Source of the DNA: Corynebacterium sp. MSK297
GTDB lineage: Bacteria; Actinomycetota; Actinomycetes; Mycobacteriales; Mycobacteriaceae
Direction of reading: 5' to 3'
Assembly: GCF_030232885.1 (NCBI RefSeq)
Contig: NZ_JASPGD010000001.1
Coordinates: forward strand, 186,001-250,000
DNA: 64,000 nt
In this document: positions 29,099 to 36,679 of the stretch, piece after piece
How the letters are laid out: each line of letters begins with the position of its first letter
Position numbering within the stretch: the first letter of the stretch is position 1
Notes under the pieces: generated by a model
Told to the model about the DNA's origin: nothing
The model's database searches: none
The model's input: only the letters and a program-made list of their open reading frames with translations
Translations under genes and position numbers: made by a program

Positions 29099-29917
29099 TT
29101 AAGCGTTCTCGGAAGAAGCGCCTTCTGCCGATGCTGGGTCAGCAGCAGCCGCTGCTTCTGCAGCATCGCGCTGTTCCTTATCTGCGGAATCGCCGGCGGA
29201 TTCCTTAGCGGCAGCGAGCTTACGCTCTTCACGTGCCTTCTTGCCTTCTTCAACTGCGTGGCCGACGATGCGGGACAGCAGCTTAGTAGCGCCGATGGCG
29301 TCATCGTTGCCTGGAATTGGGAAGTCAACATCGTCCGGATCACAGTTGGTATCCAGGATGGCGACGATAGGAATGTTGAGCTTATGAGCCTCGGAAACTG
29401 CGATGTGCTCTTTGTTGGTGTCAACGATCCACAAGGCCGATGGCGTCTTGGTCATCTCTGAAATACCACCCAGAACGCGCTCCAGTTTTTCGCGCTCGCG
29501 GGTCAGAGTCAGAACTTCTTTCTTGGTACGACCCTTGTAGCCATCCTCAGCAGCGTCCATAGCCTGCAGTTCTTTCATGCGGCCGAGACGCTTAGTGACA
29601 GTCTGGAAGTTGGTGAGCATACCACCGAGCCAACGGTGGTTCACGTATGGCATGCCAACGCGCTTTGCTTCTTCTTCAACAGCTTCCTGAGCCTGCTTCT
29701 TGGTACCAACGAAGAGGATAGTGCCGCCGTGAGCAACGGTTTCTTTCACGAATTCGTATGCTTCATCGATGAAAGTCAGAGTCTGCTGCAGATCGATGAT
29801 GTAGATGCCGTTGCGATCGGTGAAGATGTGGCGACGCATCTTTGGGTTCCAGCGACGCGTCTGGTGACCGAAGTGGACACCCGCGTCGAGGAGCTCGCGC
29901 ATGGTTACAACTGCCAT
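29099..29917 (-). CDS. rpsB: 30S ribosomal protein S2
   Basis: Primary-late assembly protein of the 30S head/body junction. 272 residues from the ATG at 29917 ([10 protein letters not shown]), preceded by GAAGGAAG. The core includes [29 protein letters not shown] and [10 protein letters not shown]; the C-terminus carries an Ala/Glu/Ser-rich acidic tail of about 40 residues typical of Actinobacteria. The frame is open upstream but the extension has no family similarity. The leader contains two hairpins. Confidence 0.97.
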   Translation of the reverse strand: MAVVTMRELLDAGVHFGHQTRRWNPKMRRHIFTDRNGIYIIDLQQTLTFIDEAYEFVKETVAHGGTILFVGTKKQAQEAVEEEAKRVGMPYVNHRWLGGMLTNFQTVTKRLGRMKELQAMDAAEDGYKGRTKKEVLTLTREREKLERVLGGISEMTKTPSALWIVDTNKEHIAVSEAHKLNIPIVAILDTNCDPDDVDFPIPGNDDAIGATKLLSRIVGHAVEEGKKAREERKLAAAKESAGDSADKEQRDAAEAAAAADPASAEGASSENA

Positions 29918-29963
29918 GGTTAGCTTCCTTCTCGGTAGATAGTTTTGGTTTTCAAGGACATCG

Positions 29964-30010
29964 CAGGGCTTGCACCCTACTTTTGCGCTGCAAGGGTTTT
30001 TATCCCTTGC
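29964..30010 (-). promoter_or_regulatory. Candidate structured leader of rpsB
   Basis: Two hairpins lie within 95 bases upstream of the rpsB start, between likely promoter and ribosome site. Ribosomal-protein operons are often autoregulated through such leaders; whether this one binds S2 is inference from position only. Confidence 0.35.
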
Positions 30011-30241
30011 CCTAGCAATGAAGTCCGTCGCTAACACTCCACGGCAAACTTCCGCGATTCACACAGAATCGAATACCACCTGGAGACCACGTCAGCGCCG
30101 GTTTTTCGCCACCTTCTATATTGTTATGGAATGGTGAAAAACTTCATCGCGCGTAGTCAGTGCGCATAACACACACTGCTGAGCCGTATTGTAGGTTAAA
30201 CAGGCAGATAACACCAATTTTTTGCGTGCGTTGTTCCAAAG

Positions 30242-30250
30242 TTATCCACA
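30242..30250 (+). promoter_or_regulatory. DnaA-box consensus TTATCCACA
   Basis: Exact match to the bacterial DnaA-box consensus, 104 bases upstream of the M23-like gene and 41 bases (end to start) from a second identical box. Confidence 0.5.
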
Positions 30251-30290
30251 ACTGCGCTTCGTTATGTCACTACTGTAGTCTGCCATCACT

Positions 30291-30299
30291 TTATCCACA
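30291..30299 (+). promoter_or_regulatory. DnaA-box consensus TTATCCACA
   Basis: Second exact match in the same orientation, 49 bases from the first (start to start), 55 bases upstream of the M23-like start codon. Confidence 0.5.
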
Positions 30300-30353
30300 G
30301 CCACGGCAGCGCCCCGACGAATAGTCATCGCTTTTCCGCCATGCTGAGTAACC

Positions 30354-30914
30354 ATGACGAAGCTGCCGCCAACCCCTCAACCACACTTCGCAATTCTTGC
30401 CATCGTGGCTCTGGCTTTTTCTCTGCTTGCCGACGTCACACCGACCGCCAACGGCGCCCCCGCCGAAGTGCCAGAAGAGTCTGCTTCCACAGAGTTTCCT
30501 GGAGATTACGTCGACCCCGGAACCCGCAGCGCTAACCCATCCCCCGTGTTACAAGGCTTTGACCCGCCCGAGCAGGACTGGCTACCCGGCCACCGCGGGG
30601 TCGATCTCGATATCGCCATCGGCACACCTATCGCAGCAGCCGGTTCTGGAACCGTACATTTCGCTGGCACTGTAGCTGGCACACCGACTGTATCGATTGA
30701 CCACGATGGTGGTCTACGAACCACTTACCAGCCTGTCTTTGCTCGGGTCAGCCCCGGAGATCACGTTATTGCCGGCGAGATCATTGGAACCTTGGCTCCC
30801 CCGATAAATGGCGAAGCTGGCCTACATTGGGGAGCTCGAACCGGGCCGAAAACGTATATCAATCCGTTGGATCTCTTAGGTGAGGTACCCATCCGTTTGA
30901 AGCCCTGGAATTAG
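30354..30914 (+). CDS. Exported M23-family (LytM-like) peptidoglycan peptidase homologue
   Basis: A 186-residue secreted protein: signal peptide over about residues 1-35 (hydrophobic AILAIVALAFSLLA, cleavage near ANGAP), a short Glu/Ser/Pro linker, then one M23 domain. The first zinc motif is intact (GHRGVDLD, H-x3-D). The second motif, normally H-x-H, reads AGLHWG: the zinc-binding His is present but the position of the catalytic His is Gly. The protein may therefore be a weak or non-catalytic amidase activator or binder. M. tuberculosis has an M23 protein (Rv2891) in the same position next to rpsB. The gene converges on xerC. Confidence 0.85.
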   Translation: MTKLPPTPQPHFAILAIVALAFSLLADVTPTANGAPAEVPEESASTEFPGDYVDPGTRSANPSPVLQGFDPPEQDWLPGHRGVDLDIAIGTPIAAAGSGTVHFAGTVAGTPTVSIDHDGGLRTTYQPVFARVSPGDHVIAGEIIGTLAPPINGEAGLHWGARTGPKTYINPLDLLGEVPIRLKPWN

Positions 30915-30942
30915 CGGAGTTTTGCTCGCAAGAAAATTCCGC
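30914..30942. terminator. Hairpin between the M23-like gene and xerC
   Basis: GCGGAGTTTT (30914-30923) pairs with AAAATTCCGC (30933-30942) with one G-U pair and a nine-base loop. It begins at the last base of the stop codon and could end both converging transcripts. Confidence 0.45.
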
Positions 30943-30970
30943 ATCGTCACGAAGCTCACACATCACCCCA

Positions 30971-31966
30971 TCAAGCCCGTGGGTGCGCCTGCGCATGCAC
31001 CTGTTTGAGTCGTTCGGCAGTCACATGGGTATACCGCTGCGTCGTCTGCAGGGAGGCATGCCCCAGGATCTCTTGCACCACGCGTAGATCTGCCCCGCCT
31101 TCTAATAAATGCGTCGCTGCTGAGTGCCGTAAGCCGTGCGGACTTAATGAGCTGATTCCTTGCGCCATCCCTGCGCGTTCAACGATCCGTCTTACCTCGC
31201 GTTGATCAATTCGTTTGCCACGAGCACCAACGAATAATGCCGGTTGTTGGTGCTGGTTTCTGTCGCCACGGGAGTCGTGATTAGTGTCAGTACCTCTGTG
31301 CGCTTTTTTGAGCACGGCTTGGCGACCGTGTTCGGTCCAGGTGCTCAATGCGCGCGCGGCGGTACGTCCAAAGGGCACGACGCGTTGCTTGTTTCCCTTA
31401 CCCGTGACTTTGATGGTGCCGCGGTCCACATCGAGATTTGCAAGGTTCAGCGCGACAAGTTCGGCTACCCGCATGCCGGAGGCATACAGCAATTCGAGAA
31501 TCGCAGCATCGCGTTGACTGAGTGGGTCTGAGCCTGAATGAGTGGCTGCTGTTTGTCTTATTGGCGACGAGACCACATTGGCGGCTTCATCAACAGCAAG
31601 CACGTTAGGCAAGGCATTAGAGGCACTCGGACTGTGCAGTCGGGCAGCAATATCGGCGTCCAGATGGCCTTGCCGTTGCGCCCAGGTGGAAAAAGCTCGG
31701 ACTGACGAAGCCCGGCGCGCAATCGTCGCCCGGGATTTGCCGTCACGGACTGCCTTCGCCAGCCATGCGCGTAAGGCGGGCAATCGGAATTCGGCAAAAG
31801 TGGAAATGTGAGATGCAAGATCATACAGGTCGCTGCGGTAACTGCGCACCGTGGCTGGCGAGCGCCCTTGCACATAGTGTTGATAGTCGGTGAAGTCATC
31901 GACGGCTTCGTGCAATTGGCTGCGCTGCTTGCCTTGGGTGCGCGGTTTGTCAGTGCCCGTGTCCAT
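30971..31966 (-). CDS. xerC: Tyrosine recombinase XerC
   Basis: Resolves chromosome dimers at dif with XerD at the division septum. 331 residues: core-binding SAM-like domain at about 18-110 and catalytic domain at 140-325. All catalytic residues are seen: R166 (SGMRVAEL), K190 (TGKGNKQR), H277-x-x-R280 (HGLRHS), H303 (LGHASL) and Y312 (TQRYTHV). A polar insertion of about 20 residues (around 221-241, rich in Asp, Asn, Arg, His, Gln) separates the Lys and His boxes. Position between rpsB and dprA is the conserved housekeeping locus, so it is not evidence of a mobile element. TATACT eight bases before the ATG is the likely -10. Confidence 0.93.
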   Translation of the reverse strand: MDTGTDKPRTQGKQRSQLHEAVDDFTDYQHYVQGRSPATVRSYRSDLYDLASHISTFAEFRLPALRAWLAKAVRDGKSRATIARRASSVRAFSTWAQRQGHLDADIAARLHSPSASNALPNVLAVDEAANVVSSPIRQTAATHSGSDPLSQRDAAILELLYASGMRVAELVALNLANLDVDRGTIKVTGKGNKQRVVPFGRTAARALSTWTEHGRQAVLKKAHRGTDTNHDSRGDRNQHQQPALFVGARGKRIDQREVRRIVERAGMAQGISSLSPHGLRHSAATHLLEGGADLRVVQEILGHASLQTTQRYTHVTAERLKQVHAQAHPRA

Positions 31967-31974
31967 AGCGGTTA

Positions 31975-31980
31975 AGTATA
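31975..31980 (-). promoter_or_regulatory. -10 element TATACT of xerC
   Basis: On the minus strand TATACT, eight bases, ATG at 31966; close to the ideal actinobacterial -10. Confidence 0.45.
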
Positions 31981-32012
31981 GGCCGGTACGCTGGCTAGTA
32001 CTGCTAGCTTTG

Positions 32013-33296
32013 TCAGGATGCGCGGGTAAACCGGCCGGCTTGTCGTGTCACAAGCCCAGTTTTGTGTAGCTCCAGTAGTAGGTGAACGGCAAGCCCTAGC
32101 GGCATTCCAGCTTCTGTTGCTATTTCTTCGGCTGTCTTACCGGGAAAACCATGTGCTGGGCTGCAGTCATAGATGCGGAGTTCATTGCGGGATAGTTTCT
32201 GTATTGGGTCGGGGCTAAATTGCAGTTCGTATTGGCCGGTCGCATCAACTTCGCCGATGCTTCCGAGTAATTCGCGTACGTCATTGGCGTTGGTAACCAA
32301 CTGTGCTCGTCCGTCTTTGAGCAGTTGGTGGCAGCCTAATGATCCCACTGTGGTTATCGGCCCGGGAACCGCCATCGTGGTTTTGCCGAACCCTTCCGCC
32401 CAGTGCACAGTGTTGAGTGCCCCGGAGCGCCAGGCGGCTTCTACTACCACGGTGCCTTCGGTTAATGCCGCGACCAGTCGGTTGCGGGTAAGGAAGCGGT
32501 GTCGTTGTGGCGGCGTTTCCGGTGGGTACTCTGTCACCATCGCCCCGGAATCGCCTGTGGCTATGGTCTGAAACAACCCCGTATGAGCGCGCGGGTAGAC
32601 CTTGTCCACGCCACAGGCGGTAATGACCATGGTCTTTCCACCCGAAGCCAAGGCAGCCGAGTGTGCTGTGGCATCAATGCCTAGTGCGCCTCCGGCGATC
32701 ACTGTCCATTGCGCAGGAGAAAGTCCTCGCACTAACTGCTCGGTGGCGGCTTTTCCGTATGCGCTCATCGAACGCGTGCCGACGATAGCGACAGATTGCG
32801 CCACCAGTTGTCGAAGGTCCTGTCCGCGCACCCACAAACTATGCGGAGGCGCGCTAGCTCCTGCCCCGCTGCTTGAACCACTCGCTGCACGCGCTGCTCC
32901 GAGTTCTGCAAAGCCAAAGGCCGTGTCAAATGTTTCCGCCGGAAATTCAGCATCATCAGGGCTAACCAAGCGCGCACCGTAGCGCGCGGCTATGTCCAGA
33001 TCTTGTTCCCACCGGCACCAGTCGTGCCGGGCTTCCGTTTGTCCCAATAGCTCGTGCAGCCAGCTCGCACGTCTGCGAACCCCGCGCGCAATTTCTGTGG
33101 CATCCCTTCCTGCGCGTAATAGCTGCCAGAGTGGTTGCGATGGCCCCTCGATCGCTCTATTGAGATATGCCCATGCATAGCGTTCAGCATTGATACCGCT
33201 GCTGCTAGTACTACTGGCGCTAGTATTACTGCTGCTGGTACTACTGCTAGCACAGCCGCCGTTATTGCTGATGCCGTTAGTTCCATCGTGGGTCAT
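32013..33296 (-). CDS. dprA: DNA-processing protein DprA (Smf)
   Basis: DprA loads RecA on incoming single-stranded DNA; in non-competent Actinobacteria its role is less clear. 427 residues. The Rossmann-like core has AIVGTRSMSAYG, IAGGALGIDATAHSAAL, TEYPPETPPQRHRFLTRNRL and SGALNTVHWA; a winged-helix DprA C-terminal domain ends the protein. Residues about 17-33 are almost entirely Ser/Thr/Asn, encoded by AGT/AGC/ACT triplet runs, and a second Ser/Ala/Gly insert sits at about 135-150. The start ATG overlaps the comM stop by ATGA, so translation is coupled. Confidence 0.93.
   Translation of the reverse strand: MTHDGTNGISNNGGCASSSTSSSNTSASSTSSSGINAERYAWAYLNRAIEGPSQPLWQLLRAGRDATEIARGVRRRASWLHELLGQTEARHDWCRWEQDLDIAARYGARLVSPDDAEFPAETFDTAFGFAELGAARAASGSSSGAGASAPPHSLWVRGQDLRQLVAQSVAIVGTRSMSAYGKAATEQLVRGLSPAQWTVIAGGALGIDATAHSAALASGGKTMVITACGVDKVYPRAHTGLFQTIATGDSGAMVTEYPPETPPQRHRFLTRNRLVAALTEGTVVVEAAWRSGALNTVHWAEGFGKTTMAVPGPITTVGSLGCHQLLKDGRAQLVTNANDVRELLGSIGEVDATGQYELQFSPDPIQKLSRNELRIYDCSPAHGFPGKTAEEIATEAGMPLGLAVHLLLELHKTGLVTRQAGRFTRAS
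33195..33257 (-). repeat. Triplet-rich low-complexity tract in the 5' end of dprA
   Basis: Near-continuous runs of CTA/CTG/GTA/TTA triplets on the plus strand encode about 20 consecutive Ser/Thr/Asn/Ala residues. Because units are triplets, slippage changes length, not frame. Confidence 0.7.
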
Positions 33297-34840
33297 ACCG
33301 CAAGCTCCTGCTGTGGCTGTGCCATCTCACCGCGTATTTCGATGGCCTGGGCAATTTCTTCCAAACCCGGTTGTGGCGCATCTGACAGATCACAGAGCGT
33401 CCACGCCAGTTTTAATACCTTGTCGACTGCCCGCTGCGTGATGTCACCCTGCGCCAAATGAGCCTGCAACAATGCCATGCCAGCAGAATCAGCTGCGAAA
33501 TCACGCCGTAGCAGCGTCGTAGGCACCGAGGCATTAGTGGTTACTGCAATGCCTGCTTTCATCCAGCGGTGGGCACTACGCTCGCGCGCTTGAGCCACCG
33601 CATCCGCTATTTCTGCCGAGCTGCGCGCATTCTTACTGACCAACGTCGCCGCCTGCGAATGCGTCCGGACAGTCATATCAAGCCGATCGCGCATCGGCCC
33701 AGACAGATTATTCAAATAGCGCATGCGCTCATGCGGTCGACAACGACACTTCGTGGCATCCTCTGCGGCACACCGGCACGGATTCGCCGCTAGTACCAGC
33801 TGACACCGCGCCGGGAAAATAATTTCTCGGCGGTTACGCACTAACCGCACTTCTCCTTGCTCTAGCGGGGTACGCAAACTATCGACGATTGCTGCTGGCA
33901 TTTCCGATATCTCATCAAGAAACAACACGCCGTGATGCGCCAGGCTCACCGCACCAGGGCGCGGATTTCCAGAGCCCCCACCGAGTAGCCCGGCGCGTGT
34001 GATGGAATGGTGTGGGGCGATATACGGTGCCTGCGTGATCACCGACCTGGGTGCGCTGCCGGTTCCCAGAACAGAATGCACCGCGCTGACTTCTAGCGCT
34101 TGCGAGGTAGTCAGCTCCGGCATGATCCCCGGGATGCGCGCGGCAAGCATGGATTTTCCAGAACCTGGTGGACCGATCATTAACAAGTGGTGGCCACCAG
34201 TTGCCGCGATTTCAGCTGCGCGGATCGCTTCTTCTTGGCCTGCGATATCCGCGAAATCCAGCCTCGGAGGCCCGGAACTATCAGGATGATTGGCATAACG
34301 GTGGGCGTCGGCAAGCTCTGCTTCACCACGCATCCAGTAATACGCGGCGCTCAGCGTGGGCGCGACCAGAACGTTCATGTCATCAAGCAGTGCGGCTTCG
34401 GCAGCATTCGCGGGTGGGATAATCACAGTGTCAAAACCGAAACGGCGTGCTGCCAACAGCGCTGGTACGATCCCGGCGACCGCATGCACACGCCCGTCCA
34501 ATCCAAGCTCGCCCAGCACTAAGGTGGAATCTAGATCTCGATGTTCTAACCGATGCGAACGTTCTGCGGCTTCCAAAATCGCCAGCGCCGTCGGTAAATC
34601 AAAATGTGAACCGGACTTCGGCAAGCCCGCCGGAGACATGGACACCACGATTTTGGTTTTCGGCCAGCCTAATTGCGCGTTTGCGACTGCGGTACGGATA
34701 CGATCACGTGATTCATTGACGGCTGCATCACCCAGCCCAACCACGTGGATGCCTGGGAGCCCGGGCCCAATATTGGCTTCGACGGTAACGATATCGGCAT
34801 GAACACCAGACAAGGCAACGGTATGAGTTTTAGCAAGCAC
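33293..34840 (-). CDS. comM: ComM/YifB family AAA+ helicase (Mg-chelatase-like)
   Basis: ComM is a hexameric helicase that promotes branch migration during integration of DNA in competent bacteria; outside them it is called YifB. 515 residues from GTG 34840. An N-terminal Lon-like domain (GLPGIHVVGLGDAAVNESRDRIRTA) precedes the AAA+ module with Walker A GPPGSGKSMLA, Walker B VLFLDEISEM, a zinc-type CRCAAEDATKCRC cluster and a C-terminal Mg_chelatase_C domain ending in RAVDKVLKLAWTL. The gene overlaps yraN by 11 bases upstream and dprA by four downstream. Confidence 0.94.
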   Translation of the reverse strand: MLAKTHTVALSGVHADIVTVEANIGPGLPGIHVVGLGDAAVNESRDRIRTAVANAQLGWPKTKIVVSMSPAGLPKSGSHFDLPTALAILEAAERSHRLEHRDLDSTLVLGELGLDGRVHAVAGIVPALLAARRFGFDTVIIPPANAAEAALLDDMNVLVAPTLSAAYYWMRGEAELADAHRYANHPDSSGPPRLDFADIAGQEEAIRAAEIAATGGHHLLMIGPPGSGKSMLAARIPGIMPELTTSQALEVSAVHSVLGTGSAPRSVITQAPYIAPHHSITRAGLLGGGSGNPRPGAVSLAHHGVLFLDEISEMPAAIVDSLRTPLEQGEVRLVRNRREIIFPARCQLVLAANPCRCAAEDATKCRCRPHERMRYLNNLSGPMRDRLDMTVRTHSQAATLVSKNARSSAEIADAVAQARERSAHRWMKAGIAVTTNASVPTTLLRRDFAADSAGMALLQAHLAQGDITQRAVDKVLKLAWTLCDLSDAPQPGLEEIAQAIEIRGEMAQPQQELAV

Positions 34841-35231
34841 CGTGTTCTACCCCCTCGAAAATTTCTAGGGCAGCGCCTTGTGCTGAATCAGCATCAGCAC
34901 GAACCACCAGGACATCAAAGCGGACCGGCCCCAGAAACAAAGGCCGCTTCCCACGCTGTTGCTCATCCAGCCACCGAGCTGCAGCATGGCGCATACGCCG
35001 CAATTTCTGGGTGGTCACAGCCTCGGCCGTACCAAATGCGGTGCTACTGCGGGTTTTCACTTCCACGAAAACGACGGCACCGGGTGGGCCCTCAGTAGGC
35101 CGGACAATCAGATCGATTTCACCGCCGCGGTAATACACATTGCTAGCGACGACCTCATAACCTCCGCTGCGATAAAAATCCTGCGCAATCGCTTCACCAC
35201 GTTGGCCCAATTGGCGTGCATGGGTAGGCAT
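34830..35231 (-). CDS. yraN: YraN/UPF0102 family endonuclease-fold protein
   Basis: A 133-residue protein with the restriction-endonuclease-like fold of UPF0102. The start at 35231 (MPTHARQLGQRGEAIA) has GGGGGA before it and matches family length; 46 upstream codons are open but unlike the family. The nuclease-type core is visible as GGEIDLIVRP (E-x-D) and VVFVEVKTRSS (E-x-K), followed by KLRRMRHAA. Function is unknown; it regularly lies with rnhB, comM and dprA. Confidence 0.92.
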   Translation of the reverse strand: MPTHARQLGQRGEAIAQDFYRSGGYEVVASNVYYRGGEIDLIVRPTEGPPGAVVFVEVKTRSSTAFGTAEAVTTQKLRRMRHAAARWLDEQQRGKRPLFLGPVRFDVLVVRADADSAQGAALEIFEGVEHGAC

Positions 35232-35530
35232 GACAAAATCCCCCAACAAAATTTCTGCTGTACCTGAAGCTTTTCCAGATACCGCTAGTTTTCGTCGACA
35301 AGCACCACCGAAACAACCAGGATGTCCGGATGGAAAGCCAAATCTGTGGACTACTTGAGTTATCCACACCCTCTGCGCGCAGAATTTGACAGGTTGTCAG
35401 GAGTTAGCCTGATCCTAGAACGCCCCAGCATGCTCTAGCCCCCAGCATGCATCCGACTAATGAACACACGAGAAAACCCCAGCACAGACTCCGTGTACTG
35501 GGGCAAACAACGCGTGGAAAGCAGTGCGAA
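35232..35530. other. 299-base intergenic region between yraN and the DUF2469 gene
   Basis: Contains an exact DnaA-box sequence TTATCCACA at 35360-35368 and the terminator of the DUF2469 gene at 35472-35503. The frame upstream of yraN remains open as far as 35369 but has no recognisable protein. Nothing else seen. Confidence 0.5.
35472..35503 (-). terminator. Rho-independent terminator after the DUF2469 gene
   Basis: CCCCAGCACA and TGTACTGGGG form a stem with one mismatch and a seven-base loop, followed on the minus strand by TTTTCTC. Confidence 0.85.
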
Positions 35531-35836
35531 TTACTCCGGCAGAATCATATCCGGCTTATCCAGCTCTTCGATGTTCACGTCTTTGTACGTAATTACGCGG
35601 ACATAACGCACGAAACGAGCCGCCCGGTACATATCCCACACCCAGGCATCCGACATGCGGACTTCGTAATACACATCGCCACCAGAAGTATGCGGGATGA
35701 GCTCAACGGCGTTGGCCAGGTAGAACCGCCGCTCAGTTTCAATCACGTAGGAGAACTGGCTGACGACATCACGATATTCGCGATACAGGGAAAGCTCGAC
35801 TTCAGCTTCGTAGTTGTCCAGTTCTTCTGCGCTCAT
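35531..35836 (-). CDS. DUF2469 protein
   Basis: A 101-residue acidic protein of the actinobacterial family DUF2469, invariably near rnhB. It begins MSAEELDNYEAEVELSLYRE and is rich in Tyr, Val and acidic residues (VVSQFSYVIETERRFYLAN). No catalytic motif or membrane segment is seen, and function is unknown. AAGGAGT precedes the ATG by nine bases. A TAGACT element at 35893-35898 (minus strand) could drive it with a leader of about 50 bases. Confidence 0.9.
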   Translation of the reverse strand: MSAEELDNYEAEVELSLYREYRDVVSQFSYVIETERRFYLANAVELIPHTSGGDVYYEVRMSDAWVWDMYRAARFVRYVRVITYKDVNIEELDKPDMILPE

Positions 35837-35892
35837 CTGCGATTACTCCTTATACGGGCGACTACCAGGTGTTGGCGAACAATTCGGTCACC

Positions 35893-35898
35893 AGTCTA
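35893..35898 (-). promoter_or_regulatory. -10 element TAGACT upstream of the DUF2469 gene
   Basis: TAGACT on the minus strand in the 152-base rnhB-DUF2469 gap. Predicted transcription start is about 50 bases before the ATG, consistent with the ribosome site present. Confidence 0.35.
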
Positions 35899-35988
35899 AT
35901 CCCGGCACCGCCTTTCACGGCCACGGCGCACCGGGCTTGGTTCGGGTTTGTCGTACTGGAGCCCGAGGGAGTATTGCTGTCGCACAGG

Positions 35989-36675
35989 CTAGTTACGTTG
36001 GCGTGCTTGCCACTGCGCATGAGCTGCGGCAACATTCGCATAACTGTGACGATGCTCGGGGCACGCACCACGTTCTGCAATTGCTTGACTGTGCGCTTTG
36101 GTGCCATATCCTTTATGCCCAGCCAAATCATAGCCTGGGTAGCGCTGATCGAGCTCGACCATCAGGCGATCCCGGCTCACTTTCGCCAGCACACTGGCCG
36201 CGGAAATACAACGCGCAACCGCATCCCCGCCAATAATCGGTAGCTGCGGGACAGTCAAGCCAGGAATTTTCATCGCGTCGCTGAGAACGTAAGACACCGG
36301 CTGGCCTAACCCTGCCACTGCGCGGCGCATCCCCGAGAGATTCGCGTGTTGAATACCACCAGTGTCAATGCGAGCAGCCGACACATGCACCACAGTAAAG
36401 CCTATAGACTTGTCAACAATGATATCGAAGAGCTTTTCCCGTTTCGCCGGAGATATTTTCTTCGAATCCGTCAACGCCGCTAACTCCGGCAGGGGCCCAG
36501 CAGGCAACACACACGCGGCGATCGTCACCGGCCCGCAGCAGGCTCCGCGCCCTGCTTCATCAACACCTGCGATCGGGCCGAAGCTGTGGTCTTCCAAGAG
36601 CTGTTCCATCCAGCTGGGGTTTCCATAGAGTTTCGCAACCGGCTTGCTACCCGCCGATGGCGCGCTAATACTCAT
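35989..36675 (-). CDS. rnhB: Ribonuclease HII
   Basis: Removes ribonucleotides and RNA primers from RNA-DNA hybrids. 228 residues from the ATG at 36675 (MSISAPSAGSK). The first catalytic acidic pair is in GVDEAGRGACCGP, with TDSKKISPAKRE and the later AASVLAKVSRDRLM and LDQRYPGYDLAGHKGYGT. It lies four bases after the upstream lepB, so is probably in the rplS-lepB-lepB-rnhB transcript. Confidence 0.95.
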   Translation of the reverse strand: MSISAPSAGSKPVAKLYGNPSWMEQLLEDHSFGPIAGVDEAGRGACCGPVTIAACVLPAGPLPELAALTDSKKISPAKREKLFDIIVDKSIGFTVVHVSAARIDTGGIQHANLSGMRRAVAGLGQPVSYVLSDAMKIPGLTVPQLPIIGGDAVARCISAASVLAKVSRDRLMVELDQRYPGYDLAGHKGYGTKAHSQAIAERGACPEHRHSYANVAAAHAQWQARQRN

Positions 36676-36679
36676 GCGG

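Larger units (their letters stand above)
29918..30353. other. 436-base divergent intergenic region rpsB / M23-like gene
   Basis: Contents seen: the rpsB ribosome site; a hairpin AGGGCTTGCACCCT (29964-29977); a second hairpin with perfect 7-bp stem GCAAGGG/CCCTTGC and A/T loop (29990-30010); an imperfect inverted repeat (30102-30116 with 30131-30143, GTTTTTC...GAAAAAC); and two sequences identical to the DnaA-box consensus (30242-30250 and 30291-30299). No tRNA or ORF is supported. Confidence 0.6.

Noticed and set aside
30971..31966. Integrase of a mobile element
   Set aside because: All features and the position between rpsB and dprA fit housekeeping XerC; no attachment-site repeats or phage genes nearby.
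33195..33257. Phase-variable repeat in dprA
   Set aside because: Repeat units are triplets, so length changes cannot switch the gene off.
32013..34840. A natural-competence locus (dprA, comM)
   Set aside because: These two genes with yraN and rnhB are a conserved core cluster in non-competent Actinobacteria; no comEA/comEC-type genes are present in the window.
30242..35368. Replication origin suggested by DnaA boxes
   Set aside because: Only three scattered boxes, no dnaA/dnaN/gyrB neighbours, no A/T-rich unwinding element with a box cluster.
35862..35985. Small minus-strand ORF between rnhB and the DUF2469 gene
   Set aside because: The frame mostly continues antisense/out of frame through rnhB, has no ribosome site of its own, and the segment is better explained as a promoter region.
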